Both the position numbers and the translations under genes were made by a program. A stretch of DNA of 64,000 nt from Hymenopellis radicata. Taxonomy: Eukaryota; Basidiomycota; Agaricomycetes; Agaricales; Physalacriaceae. Under the pieces are notes generated by a model. It made no database searches and was not told the DNA's origin. It saw only the letters and a program-made list of their open reading frames with translations. Location: positions 1-64,000 of the forward strand of contig JADNRX010000172.1 of NCBI GenBank assembly GCA_015501595.1, written 5' to 3'. Positions 36,025-47,846 of this stretch are shown piece by piece; positions within the stretch are counted from its first letter, which is position 1; each line of letters begins with the position of its first letter.

Positions 36025-37050
36025 ATGCCTCGCGCAGAAGGTGTGTATGCGTCTGCATCTATGTACTCTTCTAATCTTTCTTCCTAGTCGGAACCCCGAA
36101 ATATGTTGCCAACAAAATGAAGTCAAAGGGTCTACAGCGCTTACGCTGGTACTGCCAAGTTTGCGAGAAACAGTGTCGAGATGAGAACGGCTTCAAGTGT
36201 CATGCCGCTTCCGAATCTCATCTGCGCCAGATGCTCGTTGTCGGCGAGCACGCCGGCAAGCACATCTCCAACTTTTCCGCCGAATTCCAATCCGAGTTTG
36301 TCAAGTTGTTATCCAGAAGGTACGTTCTTAGTCTTGGATAACGCTTAGTGATCTGACTTGTAGCAGATTTGGAACGAAACGAGTACGAGCGAACCAAGTT
36401 TACCAGGAATACATCGGGGACAAGAGCCATTTACACATGAACTCCACCCGATGGGTCACCCTTACCGAGTTTGTCAAACACCTTGGTAGGAGTGGTATAG
36501 CAAAGGTGGACGAGACGGAGAAGGGTTGGTTTATTGCATGGATAGATAGTAGTCCCAAGGCATTAGCCAAAGCGGTATGTGTGCTTTACTCAAGGAATGT
36601 CCATTTACTGATCAAGCAGCGCAGGAGGCCTCCATGAAGAAGGATCGTGCAACGACATCGGACGAGCAGCGCGAACGGACTCTCATTGCAGAGCAGATCG
36701 ACCGGGCTGGCGCTCAAGCACCTACAACAGATACACCACCCCCGACTGTCTCCGAACTCAAACGGGACGAGGGCGCAGAGAAGCTTGTATTCTCGTTTTC
36801 TAAGCCGGTGGCGTCCTCATCGACTGAGGTGCCCAAGATGAAGATTAATCCCTTGAAGCCGGCAGCCAATCCACTCAAGGCAAACCCTCTGAAGCGGCCG
36901 AATGTTTTCAAGGCTGCGTCTTCTTCAACGTCGACCTCCAGCGCGCCTGTCAACGAGAAGAAGCGGAGCGCACCAATGTCTGCCGCGGAGCAGCTAATGC
37001 TGGAAGAGCAGGAGAGGAAGAAACGGAGGATCGAGAGGGATGCCGCCTGA
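36025..37050 (+). CDS. KIN17-like DNA/RNA-binding protein
   Basis: Nuclear protein of the KIN17/Rts2 family, linked to replication, repair and RNA processing. Four exons give MPRAEVGTPKYVANKMKSKG, the zinc finger WYCQVCEKQCRDENGFKCH with a following HLRQM, the winged-helix region (FSAEFQSEFVKLLSRRFGTK, TRWVTLTEFVKHLG, KGWFIAWID) and a low-complexity Lys/Pro tail with repeated NPLKP/NPLKANPLKR units ending in a basic stretch. Introns are at about 36041-36088, 36321-36364 and 36573-36622. The C-terminal KOW domain of the animal proteins is absent, which is normal for shorter fungal forms. Confidence 0.93.
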
Positions 37051-38149
37051 TATCTCTAGAGAGGGTCCATGTTTCCTACCAGCGTTTTCTCTCCATCTGT
37101 TACTTGGCACTGAGAGGTAACAGGCTTCATTGTATCCATATTCAATATTGTTTTTTTGTTTGTAGTACCCCAATATCGTTGTCGTCGTTGATTTTCAATC
37201 GGAGGACAGCAAGCTAGCGTGTATCGCTTCGTATCCTGTGCTACACATGTCGGAATTTTGCTTCTATAGTCATGATCCTGGTTGAACGCGGTACAGGGTT
37301 GCTAACCACACGAGAGTGAAAATATTAATTGAACTCGAAGTTCGCTGACATGACGGCCGAACGACTCGGTCGTAGGATGGAAAACTTTTCCGACTAGGCT
37401 ACTCTGGCGCTCTCTCTGAAGCTGTGCTACTCGCTCTGTGCACAAATGTCGTTGAAGATCCCAGCGCACCAGCGCAGATTGTGTATGATATCCATCTTAT
37501 GTTAACGTTGTGAGGACTAAAGTTTCTTAGCGATCGATGAGAAGTTTAGGAGACCCAGTTTTCTTGCACTCGCACGCAGTCAAGCTTCAAGGATTCCTCC
37601 CGACGGCCTGTAAATATTATTAATATTAGCGAAGACCTGAGTGTGCGGCCGACCACTTCGGAGGCGTAGAAACCCCAATGAAAACTGTCGCGGGGCGGGC
37701 TTTGGGTTTCTTTACTGCGTGCGTAAATCGACATAGGCACGGGCGATCCTCTCACCGATGAAAGCAGTGCAGCCACGCGTGGTCGTTCGTGCAGGGTGTA
37801 AGTATTAACCAATTCGAAGACTCAGAGTGATGAGTCGTAGGAGGCGATGAGAGGAGAGCTCTGGGTGAAGATTTCAGGTGTTGGTGCGTATTAAATGCCT
37901 CCCTGAGTTTCATTTACGATGTATCTCTGAAAAATATTCCAGCACGCAAGACATCAAGCTCCTTGACATCCAAGATCTGATGCGCCGCGCCTCCCCAGTG
38001 TCGCCGGCAGGAGAGCCCTTTGCACCGCCCCCGCCGCGCGAATCTCGTTTCCTGGAAGCGCGACCTTAAGCCAGGAAAATGGAAAATTGCATACATATAA
38101 CCGAGCGATCCAAACCTCGCTAATCCACCACCCACCCCCCACTATAGCA
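37051..38149. other. Intergenic; promoter of the next gene at its right end
   Basis: No gene is supported. A TATA-like ACATATAA at about 38092-38099 lies about 50 bp before the ATG at 38150. The rest contains short open stretches without known domains or convincing splice patterns. Confidence 0.4.
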
Positions 38150-39448
38150 TGGACTCCCAGATTACCAAGACCTCCAAATCCTCGGCGAATACTTGCTCAA
38201 GGAGCTCGTCGGCGTCGCCGTGGAGAGCTTCTTCTGGGGCGCCTACGCGCTCCTCTTCGCGTACGCGCTGCGCAGCCAGCTGGGCCGGCGCGCGCGCAAC
38301 TACTTGATGATTGGGGTGCTGTGCTTCCTCTTCGCGTCCTCGACCGCGCTGTGGGCGATGGACTTTGCGATGACGTATGTGCGTCTGAAGATTGGGACGA
38401 CGAGGATGGGGATGGATATGTATGATAGGATTATTGAGGGGAATAAGGCTATTGAGCCGTTGGGGCTTCCGATGGAGGCGCTGTTTCTCGTCAATGTGAG
38501 CGCGTGGGGGAGGGAGATGATATGGTGAAGCTGACAATTGTTTAGATGTTGGTCGGTGATTCGGTCGTGATATGGCGCGCGTGGGTTCTCTGGACTGGCG
38601 TCTCCCTGCGAAAGAGGATCATAGCTTTCATGGCTCCTGCTGTCATCTTGACAATATCGTTGAGTAAGTCACTTGTGTTTTCTTGACGTATCAACTTGGA
38701 CATGCCGCTTACCACTATGGCAGTATTCGCCATCATCGCCCTAGTCTGCCTGGGAGAGTCTAGCTTCTCCGCCGCATCCTCGTCCCCGTTATCGGACTCG
38801 AGGACCTGTCTATGGGCTGAGCCCATCTCATGGGCGCTCTCCCTGCTCACGAACGTCGTGACGACGGCACTCGTTGGCGTTATGGCTTGGTACTACCTCT
38901 TCTTTGCTAGGAGCGCACTCTTACCTACTTATTTCGTTACTAGGGAACATCGTCGACTGCTGATGATCGCCCCAGGACAACTCCACAGCAAATCCAAAGT
39001 GAACAAGATCATGGTCCTGCTTGTCGAGTCCGGATTCATCTACTGCCTCTTCTGGGTAAGCTCCCCCTTGTTACTATGATAGAAACCGTGTCGAACCTTG
39101 CCCTTTAGTTAACTCAGGTCATCAACTTTATCGAGATGCCAGACGGCAACATCTACTATCTATACTTTGTCCTCAGCAGAATGGGTGACCAGATTTCGGT
39201 AACGCGTTCAGCGCGATGCGATGGTGATGCAAAACTAAACTTCGATGCAGGGATTATACCCAACGGTCATTATCGTGCTGGTCAGCCTGCAGCAGACGGT
39301 GTACGACCAGACAGTCGGCACCTTGAAGCTCGAGACGATGGTCTTTGAAGACAACAACGCGATGGCAGCGGGGGACAAGTTCACGCCGGCATTCACGCGG
39401 ATATCTGAGTCTCAGGACCGCGAAAGTGATTCTGGCAGCGACGTGTAA
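38150..39448 (+). CDS. Agaricomycete seven-TM membrane protein
   Basis: Member of a large, unnamed fungal family of seven-TM proteins. After the N-terminus comes LQILGEYLLKELVGVAVESF, then hydrophobic segments LLFAYAL, YLMIGVLCFLFASSTALW, MLVGDSVVIWRAWVLW, IIAFMAPAVILTIS, WALSLLTNVVTTALVGVMAW and VLLVESGFIYCLFWVINFIE; the tail is acidic and ends SESQDRESDSGSDV. Introns lie at about 38495-38545, 38664-38722, 39055-39118 and 39200-39250. The ATG at 38150 gives the expected N-terminus only if the CCC run at 38157-38159 is CCCC; as read the frame is off by one from codon 4. Function unknown. Confidence 0.75.
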
Positions 39449-39812
39449 CGTTTGAGTTTTGGCATTGGGATGTCGTGGGGTTAGATGAAGATTACTTGTA
39501 TACTATAATCCACAAGTTAGAGCATCTTATACTAGATTCAAAAGTACGCACATCGGCTGTACACTGTGATCAGTGCTGCGTATCGTCTAGCGCACTTTCC
39601 ATACGAACAGCTTCCGCCGTTGGCGGATTATGATGCAGCGAAACACTTGAAGCAGAACTCCTTCAAGGTACAATGTCTTGTCCTTAATTGACGACTTTCG
39701 CAGTCGTCGCCGCCGAGGGCCTCATCGTCGACGTAATCTTAAATTTGGCTGTTGTATTGACACTGTGAAGGTCTGATAGGTTTAAGTTCAACGTAAATGC
39801 AGTCGAAAATCT
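39449..39812. other. Intergenic before copy B of the repeat
   Basis: Nothing recognisable; probably the 3' flank of the seven-TM gene up to the repeat boundary. Confidence 0.4.
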
Positions 39813-41780
39813 GTTCTTATAGGCCTTTGTCATAAAAATGTAACTGTGTGGCGTCCCGCGGGCATGCGTACTTGTCGTTGAAATAGCTATGAGCGTCAAG
39901 GCGGACCACTATTGACAGTAGTTCTTAACTGAACTACAAAGGCAGTATGGTGAGGGAGAGCTATGCAACGACGCAAGAAGAGAACTTGGGATCGAAGCGC
40001 ATGTGGCTGTGTTGTTGCGGAGTTTGAATTGGCTTGGAGGCTTGCAGGCTTGCACGCGTCGTCACTCTGGCGTTGACTAGCACGACTAGCACGAACTGCA
40101 GGCATTTTCTCGCTTTTATTCGACACTATATTGAAACCAGGACCGTGCGCAGTGACGTGAACACGAGGTGAATTAGGAAGGATTTTAACCAACGCGAGAG
40201 GGCAACGCGTATTGGACAGAAGAACGGAAATGGCGCGTAGTTTCATTGGGTGAGTTTCTGTCTTTTGAGTTTAGAACTGGTTTTGCGCAGTGGAGGGATA
40301 TTGGCTGGTCTGACGTCCCGTTTGCTCGCCCGTTCTTTCCTGCATCCCATCCCATGTCGACCTTTCACGTTCCCCTACTAACAACACACTCTCCCCAGAA
40401 AACCCATCTCCCTAATCTCGCACTCTGACGTGCGCTACCGCAGGATACTCGCCGGCATTGACTCCGCCACGTCCACCATCCAATTACGTCCTCCTCGACT
40501 TCAAAAAAGACACATTCGGCCCTACAATATAGACGGACTCTAAACTTTTGACTTCTGGAATCGCGAGGCACATCTTGATGCGATCAGAACAGACTTAAAA
40601 GTGCGTTGTGTTCTTCGATTTGGGGCTCACTTTTGACGCGGTTTGATGCAGATTATCGCCCGCTGTCAAGGTCCTAGAGTGAGTGAGCTTGAGTCGTCCT
40701 CTCGCTGCCTCAAAATTGAACTTGATTCTCTTTGATAGCTTCACGATGTTCGTTCGGGCATTCCCCAATTACTTCTATCAGGATTCCTAGTAGGACTTGG
40801 GTCGAAGGTGAATCCACATCATTAAGCTCTTGACGAAGTTCGGAAGTTGATGATTGAGTTCAACAGATGGCCAACGGCTGCACCTCAGGGTACGTGGAAG
40901 TATGAAAGTGGAAGAAGCTGACATTGATGATCCCTCCATAGACATATGCTAGCCGGAATCGGGAGGTTATCGCGAAGGTGGGCATTCCATCTCATCCGGA
41001 GGTAAACAATTAACATCAATGTCAAGGTCCTTTGCGGCTGTGGCCGCCTTCACAACAGGCATGATTACCGCACATATATTCCACTCTCATAATCCTCTCT
41101 TCACGTCTTCGCCGCTTGACTTGGACTGACCGAACGGCCTTGGGTATTCCTCGAGAATTCTGCTTTCCCTGCAAATAATACCTATGCTCATATCCTACTT
41201 TCAATATGCGGCAAGTCTTTGGTCCGCGAAGTTAGCTACGTGAATGCTTATCGATGCGATCGCAGACCTCTTCAAAACCGAAGGAAGAGCAGAAACCCTT
41301 GCAACTTTCGCGAACGATTTCACTATTCAATACAGGCGTCCAATTTTCCCTTTCCCTTTCCTTGTCCAATTTGACCGACAACCGCAAAGTCATCTCGTTC
41401 CTCCAACTTCCTAGTCTCATTGCTGCCTCCTTCACAATCGTGTCTGGAATAGTCTGTCGTCGCCCATGGAACCAGAACACTGATGGACAACGGCGTGTGT
41501 TGTCCTCGTCGCACAGGTCTTTTTCCAAGGCAAAAGGTGCGCATTTCCACCCGATCTTCCCCCCAATTTTCACATTGATGTTCCACTTTCCGCTTCAATT
41601 GCGCTTGGAGTATCAGTATGGATCAGACGACTGCTTGGGATATAGAGAGGCCCCGCTTTCCCGACACGCAACAAATGACTTGGGCGGATGACTTGAAGAG
41701 GTTCGCTTCCGCACGGTGGATCATATTGTACCGCTGCCATGGGATGGCCTCGCTGGTTCGGCTCTTTGTTATGAGAAAGG
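39813..41780 (+). repeat. Low-copy repeat, copy B; outer part of the left inverted-duplication arm
   Basis: Inverse of copy A (8151-9060 joined to 1-386) with an extra block of about 0.7 kb at 40755-41435, and inverse of copy C (62.26-63.39 kb). It shows the uninterrupted version of the LINE target site near 40.70 kb. It includes an LSM14-like gene fragment described separately. Confidence 0.8.
40230..40547 (+). pseudogene. LSM14/Scd6-like N-terminal gene fragment (best preserved copy)
   Basis: LSM14/Scd6 proteins bind mRNA and repress translation. Exon 1 (40230-40249) encodes MARSFIG; an intron of about 149 nt (GTGAGT..CCCCAG) leads to an exon with KPISLISHSDVRYRRILAGI, then DSATSTIQL. This is the start of the LSm domain. 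The family's next segment (normally containing a GTE-type loop) is absent: the frame runs into unrelated sequence and stops at about 40547. Copies A and C keep the same exon, in C also the ATG and the same 20-nt exon 1. It is a truncated duplicate; a full-length parent is not in this window. Confidence 0.72.
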
Positions 41781-42933
41781 TGCGTATTTCACCTTGATCT
41801 CTGACGCGTTTAACAGATCTTCAATTAATGTGTGGACGCTTCTGCCAGCACATTCGCCGCATTCGATTGCTTGAGGAACGGAGAGGCGGGGGACCTTGTG
41901 GACTTACCAGCGTCTCTTGGCCTCACCGGCTGTGCTTCTGGGTCCGGTCGTCCAGTACAGCAGATGTCCATCCAGGGAACGCCTCGGGGGAGCCCATCAT
42001 GTCCTACCCACTACGTTGTTTGACATTCTTGAATACTTACACTGATTTTCTTACCCACTCTCTGCCATCTATGAAGCATGCAAGTCGTTGTCGCGAAGAT
42101 ATTTAGTCTCGAGTGTCGAGCGGCTTTGAGCGCAATCGATCAGCACAGCCACACTGATGCGCTTTCTCCTTGCCACCATCACGGTACTCACGAACAAGAC
42201 GCACTCCCACTCCGGCAAAGAGGTCACAGGTCGATACTCAACCACGATGGAAGGAGACGCTTGCCAGCAGCAATTACCCTGGCAAAGCCAAGAGGCCCGA
42301 CTCTCACGCTAAAACCCGACATGACTCGGCGTCCTCCACGAGGACATGCGCTCGTACCCCGGAGCTACCTACAGGCAGGGAGGATTCATGGTATCATCTC
42401 GTCCGGCCTTCCTCTCCCCTCCAAGGACTTGTCTATTTTGACCGCTTCTTCTTCCGTTAGATCACGATGTACGTCGTCTTACCACCCGACAACATTTGGG
42501 ACAAGTCGCATGAGTCCGTCTTCTCCGTTGTATTCGCTGAGAATTCTCATGCGACATAGGACATGAGGTGCGATAGGCCTTCGTCGCGATCGTCTTCCCG
42601 AATCATATCAGTGAACTGCAGATCCAGATGGTCGTCGCTTGATGCCCAGCGAGTACTTACGCCATCTACCACTCTCCACTTTTCGCTGTCCTTCTTCTCT
42701 GTTACATCAGGATGAGAACACCATATCCAACCACATTTGGTCCCATTCGCATAGGTACGCTTTCGCGTCAGTTTCGATGTTGTTGAATTTGTTTGTAGAC
42801 CTAGCTGATATGATTTATTGCACTGGAAGATGATTACGACTGTATGAATCTTGTAATTTATCATCGTTTCACTCAGATCAGCACAGGCTCAGCCAACCAT
42901 TCGTCCTCGTCTACTTGCATGGCTTCGTCGTAG
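41781..42933 (+). pseudogene. Degraded coding region in the left arm
   Basis: Short open pieces (for example around 41832-42020 with LPASLGLTGCASGSGRPVQQ, and 42170-42460 with RTRRTPTPAKRSQVDTQPRW) correspond to pieces in the right arm at about 61.5-62.2 kb read on the minus strand. They share sequence but not an intact frame. I do not recognise a family; the region looks like a decayed gene that was already present when the arm duplicated. Confidence 0.4.
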
Positions 42934-42943
42934 TATATATAAA
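42934..42943 (+). promoter_or_regulatory. TATA box of the left-arm seven-TM gene
   Basis: TATATATAAA sits 35-44 bp before the ATG at 42978. The right-arm paralogue keeps the same box (TATATAAAGGG read on the minus strand, near 60.61-60.62 kb), which supports it as functional. Confidence 0.65.
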
Positions 42944-42977
42944 GGGGCAGACGGCTGCACCAGTCAGCAAACCAAAA

Positions 42978-44293
42978 ATGACCATGTCGCCACCTTGGGA
43001 GGACTACGGGCTCACCATAGCAGATGTTCAGTCTATCATGTCCACAGAGTTACATTCGACAATTCTCCAGGCCTTCTGCCACGGCATTCACACCAGCATC
43101 TTCTCTGTGGCATTATATTATATAAGTAGGTGCCCTTTCGGACAATTTCCTCTTCTCAGATCAACATCTTATTTAGTTGAGAGCATGCAGTCCATTCGGA
43201 AACGGACTACCCTCGCCGGCATCATAACCTTCTTATGGTTTGCCAATACTGTCATCTTGGGTGTGCAGTGGAAATATGTTGACCTTTATTTCATTGCCCA
43301 TGGGACATCATTGGAGACGGAGTTCAACTTTGACCTTACTGGTGACATACCAATGACGATTGCTCTAGACATATTTCGAGCCCTCAGTGTCTTTGTTGCA
43401 GACCTGATCTTGGTGTGTACATTCCCTGGTCCTCAAGTAATCCTGAACCGCTGATGGTTTCAATTAGGTTTGGCGCTGCTGGGTGCTGTATGGCGGAAAT
43501 TTAAAAGTTATGGCCATACCTGCCCTTTGTGTGATCACTGAGACAAGTGAGTCCTATCCCCCAACAAACATGTCCTTCTGATATTTTGTGTTTAGTCAGT
43601 GCCTGTATGGCCATTGTCACCTATGTTGAAAATATCAACTTCGGTAGTGCCAGTCGAACAAATTGGTCGCTGGTCTATTACTCAATGACCATGGCAACAA
43701 ATAGCTTGTGCACCATCCTCATCCTCTTTCGCATTGTGCGGGTTAGCGGCGTCGGTGCCAGCCTCAAGACCTATCGCGGCATCATTGAGATTCTTGTCGA
43801 ATCGGCTGCTATGTATGCCATCATCTACATAGCTCTCCTTATTGCCTATGCATATCAGTTCTATGGCACTGTTGACCCAGTCATGACGGCCTACTCCTAC
43901 CCTGAGGTCATATCCTTCAGCATCACAGTGAGTGTCTCTGCTTGTACTAGCCATTGACCATACTGACTTGCCATCCAGGGTATCGCGCCCACCCTCATCA
44001 TCGCCCGCGTCATGGCCGGTCAATCGCGTCCCAACGACTCATGGTCACGTCCATCCCTCCCGCACATGCGGAGCGATGTGCTCTCAAGCACGGAGTCTCT
44101 GCAATTTGCCAGTGGGCCGAACCACAGCACGCAAACGACGTCCGCGAGCACCGGACATGCCACAGCGGACATCGATCTGGAGGTGCAGGCCCAAGAGATT
44201 GTAGAAGTGCCACGTGAGCAGGACGGAGACGAAGGACGCGCTGAAGCCGGCGCGCTGGCGTCTGGCCACAAGCTGTCTCCTGGGAATGTTTGA
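42978..44293 (+). CDS. Seven-TM membrane protein, left-arm paralogue
   Basis: Same broad fungal seven-TM class as the 38-kb gene but a different subfamily. Starts MTMSPPWEDYGLTIADVQSI (a second in-frame ATG is at 42984). Segments include ILQAFCHGIHTSIFSVALYY, RTTLAGIITFLWFANTVILG, DIFRALSVFVADLILVWRCW, ACMAIVTYVENINFG, TNSLCTILILFRIVRV, YRGIIEILVESAAMYAIIYI and GIAPTLIIARVMAGQSRPND. The cytoplasmic tail is Ser/Thr-rich then acidic and ends LSPGNV. Five GT..AG introns of about 50 nt restore one frame. All frames are intact. A close inverted copy lies at 59259-60571. Confidence 0.85.
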
Positions 44294-44440
44294 TATGGTC
44301 GGGATGGCCGGTTGACGAAGAGCGGGTCGTGGTGGTGTATGCGCTGGCGCAGTTCTGGCAACCAAATTTCTCTCCTTTATTCTCCAGATACTTCATTGAT
44401 TACCTAGATTTATTTATTCGAGTACTTACTCCCACACTCG

Positions 44441-45157
44441 TTTCCCAGAATATCCTTATGCATTTTTGAGTCCCAGTGCAGACGTCGGCACACACTGCAG
44501 TCGCTAAGACGAGTCACAGATTACATACCGCTCAACGACCTTTCGCGCCTTCTCTGTAGGCTAGTAAAGAACCACGGATAAAAATGTCTTACTCAAACAT
44601 GGGGGCTACATGGCTAATAGCTGCCATCGCGAGCGTAGTGCGGCGTCTCCGTACGCCGTCTGCTTGTAACCAAGATCAATATCTACGATGTATTAGCACC
44701 AAGTCGAAAAATGGTAAGACAAGACTTACAGGCAGCGGACGGCCTCTAGGAAGCAGTGATATTGGCCACAGACACGCCGCAGCGGTCACCGACGTCCATC
44801 GTTTCAACCCACGCGCAAGTTCGGCGCGCGGAGACAAGTATTCATCAAGTCGGCGTGTACATGTCAACACGGTATAACCCAAGTTGTACAGTGTGACTTA
44901 CGAGAACTGAGGTCTTGGATTGATTCATCAGCTAAGTTCTGCATCGGAGAGCACAACAGGACATGTTATACCGGAAAGTCGGGGCGAAGTAATGGGTAGT
45001 AAGCTAGTCAAGCATCCCAATGATGGTCGATGAGGCTCAAGGTTCCATCCCATCCAAGAGACATTAGGAGCATTTTATTTTTGATACACGTATGCATACA
45101 ACTTCCTCTATAATTCATGCCATCCCCTTGGTCAGTACAAATGAAAGATGTCGACAC
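44441..45157. other. Intergenic between left arm and transaldolase
   Basis: No gene is supported. The homology to the right arm stops at about 44440. The part next to 45157 is A+T-rich and likely the transaldolase 3' UTR. Confidence 0.45.
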
Positions 45158-46353
45158 TTAAGCCGCGAGCTTGGCCCTGAGAAGGTTCTTCAACGTCTCG
45201 CCATCCTCAGCGAACTTCTTGATACCCTCGTGGAGCTTATCGAAGGCCATCTGCTCCTGGAGTAGTGTCCAGCGGAACTCGGGCTCATTGTCGACGTAAG
45301 ACACTTTGGGGAGGTCAGTCGCCTTAGCGGCTGTATAAAACCACGATCAGAGCAAGCTAAAACTTTCGTAGGAGTTAGGCTTACCAGCAGTAGCATCAAG
45401 CTTCTTGGGAACTTGATCCGTCGACTTTTTGAGTTCCTCGAGAAGAGTGGGGGCGATAGTAAGGAAATCGACACCCGCGAGTGCCTTGATCTCTCCGACC
45501 TTGAAGACAGGATATGAGTACGATGATATACAGGTCAACACTGTATGCGGTAACTTACATTTCGGAAAGAGGCACCCATGACGATGGTCTTGTAGCCGTG
45601 CTGCTTGTAGTAGTTGAAGATTTTCTTGACAGAGACGACACCAGGGTCATCGTCGCCTTCGTAGGTCTTGCCGGTGGACTTTTTGTACCAGTCGAGAATC
45701 TACGGATAATCAATAAGCCTGAACGAACAACGGAAGAACATCACCTACACGTCCGACGAAAGGCGAGATCAAGGTGACACCAGCCTCGGCACAGGCGACT
45801 GCCTGGCCGAAACCGAAGAGAAGGGTGAGGTTACAGTGAATGCCATCGTCACGCTCGAGCTCCCGAGCAGCCTGGATACCCTCCCATGTCGATGCGATCT
45901 TGATGAGGATGCGCTCTTTCTTCACGCCAACACTCTCGTATAGAGCAATCAGCTCCTTGGCCTTGGCCTTGGTAGCTTCCTTGTCAAAGGATAGACGAGC
46001 ATCGACCTCTGTAGAGACACGTCCGGGATGATGGCGAGAATTTCCTTGCCAAATTCGACGAGCTAATCAACGACGATCAGTCAGCCAATGCAAAGATCGG
46101 AAAGGCAGAGACCACATACGAGACGGTCAATGGCGGCGTTGACCTGCACGTCGGGATCGCTGCTCTTCGACTTGCCGTATGCGACGGCGGCGTCGATGAG
46201 GCGGGCATACCCGGGCTTGTTGGCAGCAGCGAGGATAAGCGATGGGTTAGTGGTTGCGTCCTGTGGCTTGTAGACGTCGATACTCTCAAAGTCTCCAGAG
46301 TCGGAGACGACGACAGTGCCGGTCTGCTTGAGGTAGTCGAGAGAGGTAGTCAT
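45158..46353 (-). CDS. Transaldolase
   Basis: Pentose phosphate enzyme that transfers a dihydroxyacetone unit between sugar phosphates. The N-terminus is [20 protein letters not shown], followed by [33 protein letters not shown], the active-site lysine strand [59 protein letters not shown] and [17 protein letters not shown]. Four short introns. The frame breaks just before VSTEVDA: reading [12 protein letters not shown] requires CCCC where the minus strand has CCC (46024-46026). All catalytic regions are otherwise conserved, so this is either a recent lesion or a sequence error in a working gene. Confidence 0.93.
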
Positions 46354-46599
46354 GGTGGTGGTAAAAGTTTGAGGTGAATAATCGAGTCGGACTTGCCCCA
46401 AGACATATTCTTTGCCGGTCCGGCGTACCGGCCCTATGGGGATCGATTACGCGCAGGTCATGTGGCGTCTTTGTCAATATGACATTCATGGCAGATGGTC
46501 TCCCACTCAGTTTCGATCCACCGTGGTTACGAAAAACACGTTTATCACCCACGCACACCTTTGACGGCAGTCGGGTTTACTCGGTAACACCGGAAATGC

Positions 46600-47151
46600 T
46601 CAAGCTACCATGAGAGAAAGCCAGGTTACTAACCTCCCAGCCTCGGTATACACATGCTTCTCGCGGAACCCCATTCTCGTATAGACATTTTTCGCCGCCT
46701 CGTTCTCGCTGTACACATCCACGACGAGACACTTGCCGACGTCCTTCCCTCGTGGATACTCCTTCACCCACTCCAGTCCGCACTGCACTATCCGTCCTGC
46801 AAGCCCCTTGCGTCTATGTTCAGGATGCATCCACAATCCGGCCAAGCCGAACGCCCGCGTTCCTTCGCTTTTCACAGCGTCAGGCAGACCCGCCATTTTA
46901 TAGGACTCCGGCGAGACTATCACGGCTGTGCCTGCCCATTCCCCGGTTCCATCATCTTTGGCTATTATGGTGAACAGATATGGGTCGTTTAACCGGCAAA
47001 CGTGCTCTTCTCGGGGTATCTTCAATGCGTCCTCGTACACTGTGCGAAACGACGAGGGGTCTACTTTGAGGCCCGACAGGCGGATCTGGATGTATCGGTC
47101 GACATCCTCCACCGAGGGCGGTAGACTGATTGGGAAAATGGTGTACGTCAT
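46600..47151 (-). CDS. GNAT-family N-acetyltransferase
   Basis: Intronless 183-residue protein, MTYTIFPISLPPSVEDVDRY to WLSLMVA. GNAT enzymes transfer acetyl from acetyl-CoA to amines. FGLAGLWMHPEHRRKGLAGR carries the motif A pyrophosphate-binding signature (R-R-K-G-L-A), and the C-terminal VVDVYSENEAAKNVYTRMGF is motif B, typical of the family. Substrate unknown. A broken paralogue follows directly upstream on the same strand. Confidence 0.85.
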   Translation of the reverse strand: MTYTIFPISLPPSVEDVDRYIQIRLSGLKVDPSSFRTVYEDALKIPREEHVCRLNDPYLFTIIAKDDGTGEWAGTAVIVSPESYKMAGLPDAVKSEGTRAFGLAGLWMHPEHRRKGLAGRIVQCGLEWVKEYPRGKDVGKCLVVDVYSENEAAKNVYTRMGFREKHVYTEAGRLVTWLSLMVA

Positions 47152-47303
47152 CTTTCGATAGGATGTGGGCCTCTGATGCTATGCTCTAACCAGGGATAAC
47201 GCGAAGATAAATGTCGCACAAGGAGGTGTGAGTCATAGATCTGGTTCCTGTGGACCAGTACAATGCGATGTTCTCCTGCGAGTGAACGGATCATCATCAT
47301 CAT

Positions 47304-47846
47304 TCAGATCTCTACCCAACCTCGGTCGTAATCCTCCTCTACCGTCATAGTCAACCACATAACCGACCTGTCTCCCTCCCGATGTTCCTTGAAACGCTTT
47401 TGTAAGCCCCCTGGCCTCGTTATCAACTGTACTTACACCTCAACGGCACATATTTCGGTACACCATCGGTCGGATATGTTTTGCACCACTTCAAGCCATA
47501 CTCGAACATCTGCCTCGCGATTCCCTTCCGTCGATGTTCCGGATGCACCCACATTGTTGCCTAGAAGAACGGTTCCTTCTACTACTCCCTCAGGTAGTAT
47601 CGCCACCCCCGCTGCTGTCGCGGAACGGAAGGCAGCAGTACCCACCCATCGTCCTGTCGGGTTATCGCTCGTGACCACTGTTATGACTTGTGGGCCATTG
47701 ACGCGTTGTACGGCAACCTCGCGAGGAAACTTTTGGGTGTCTTCGTAGGTAGATCGGAAAGAGGAGGGGCCGAGTTTCAAACCGGATGTCGATGAAGCGA
47801 TTAATTTCATCCTCTGCGGGAGGTGGTGCTCGTGGTAGGCATCCAT
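47304..47846 (-). pseudogene. Broken GNAT paralogue
   Basis: Homologous to the neighbouring GNAT gene in pieces: LGPSSFRSTYEDTQKFPREV, TSDNPTGRWVGTAAFRSA, MWVHPEHRRKGIARQMFEYG and, after a likely intron, RFKEHREGDRSVMWLTM. The pieces are in different frames: breaks occur after the first dozen codons (a CCC run), before GLKLG and before MWVHPEHRRKG. It is a tandem duplicate that has lost its frame, or a poorly determined stretch of sequence. Confidence 0.65.

Noticed and set aside
35897..36184. Plus-strand frame upstream of KIN17
   Set aside because: It overlaps the KIN17 first exon and intron in another frame and has no domain.
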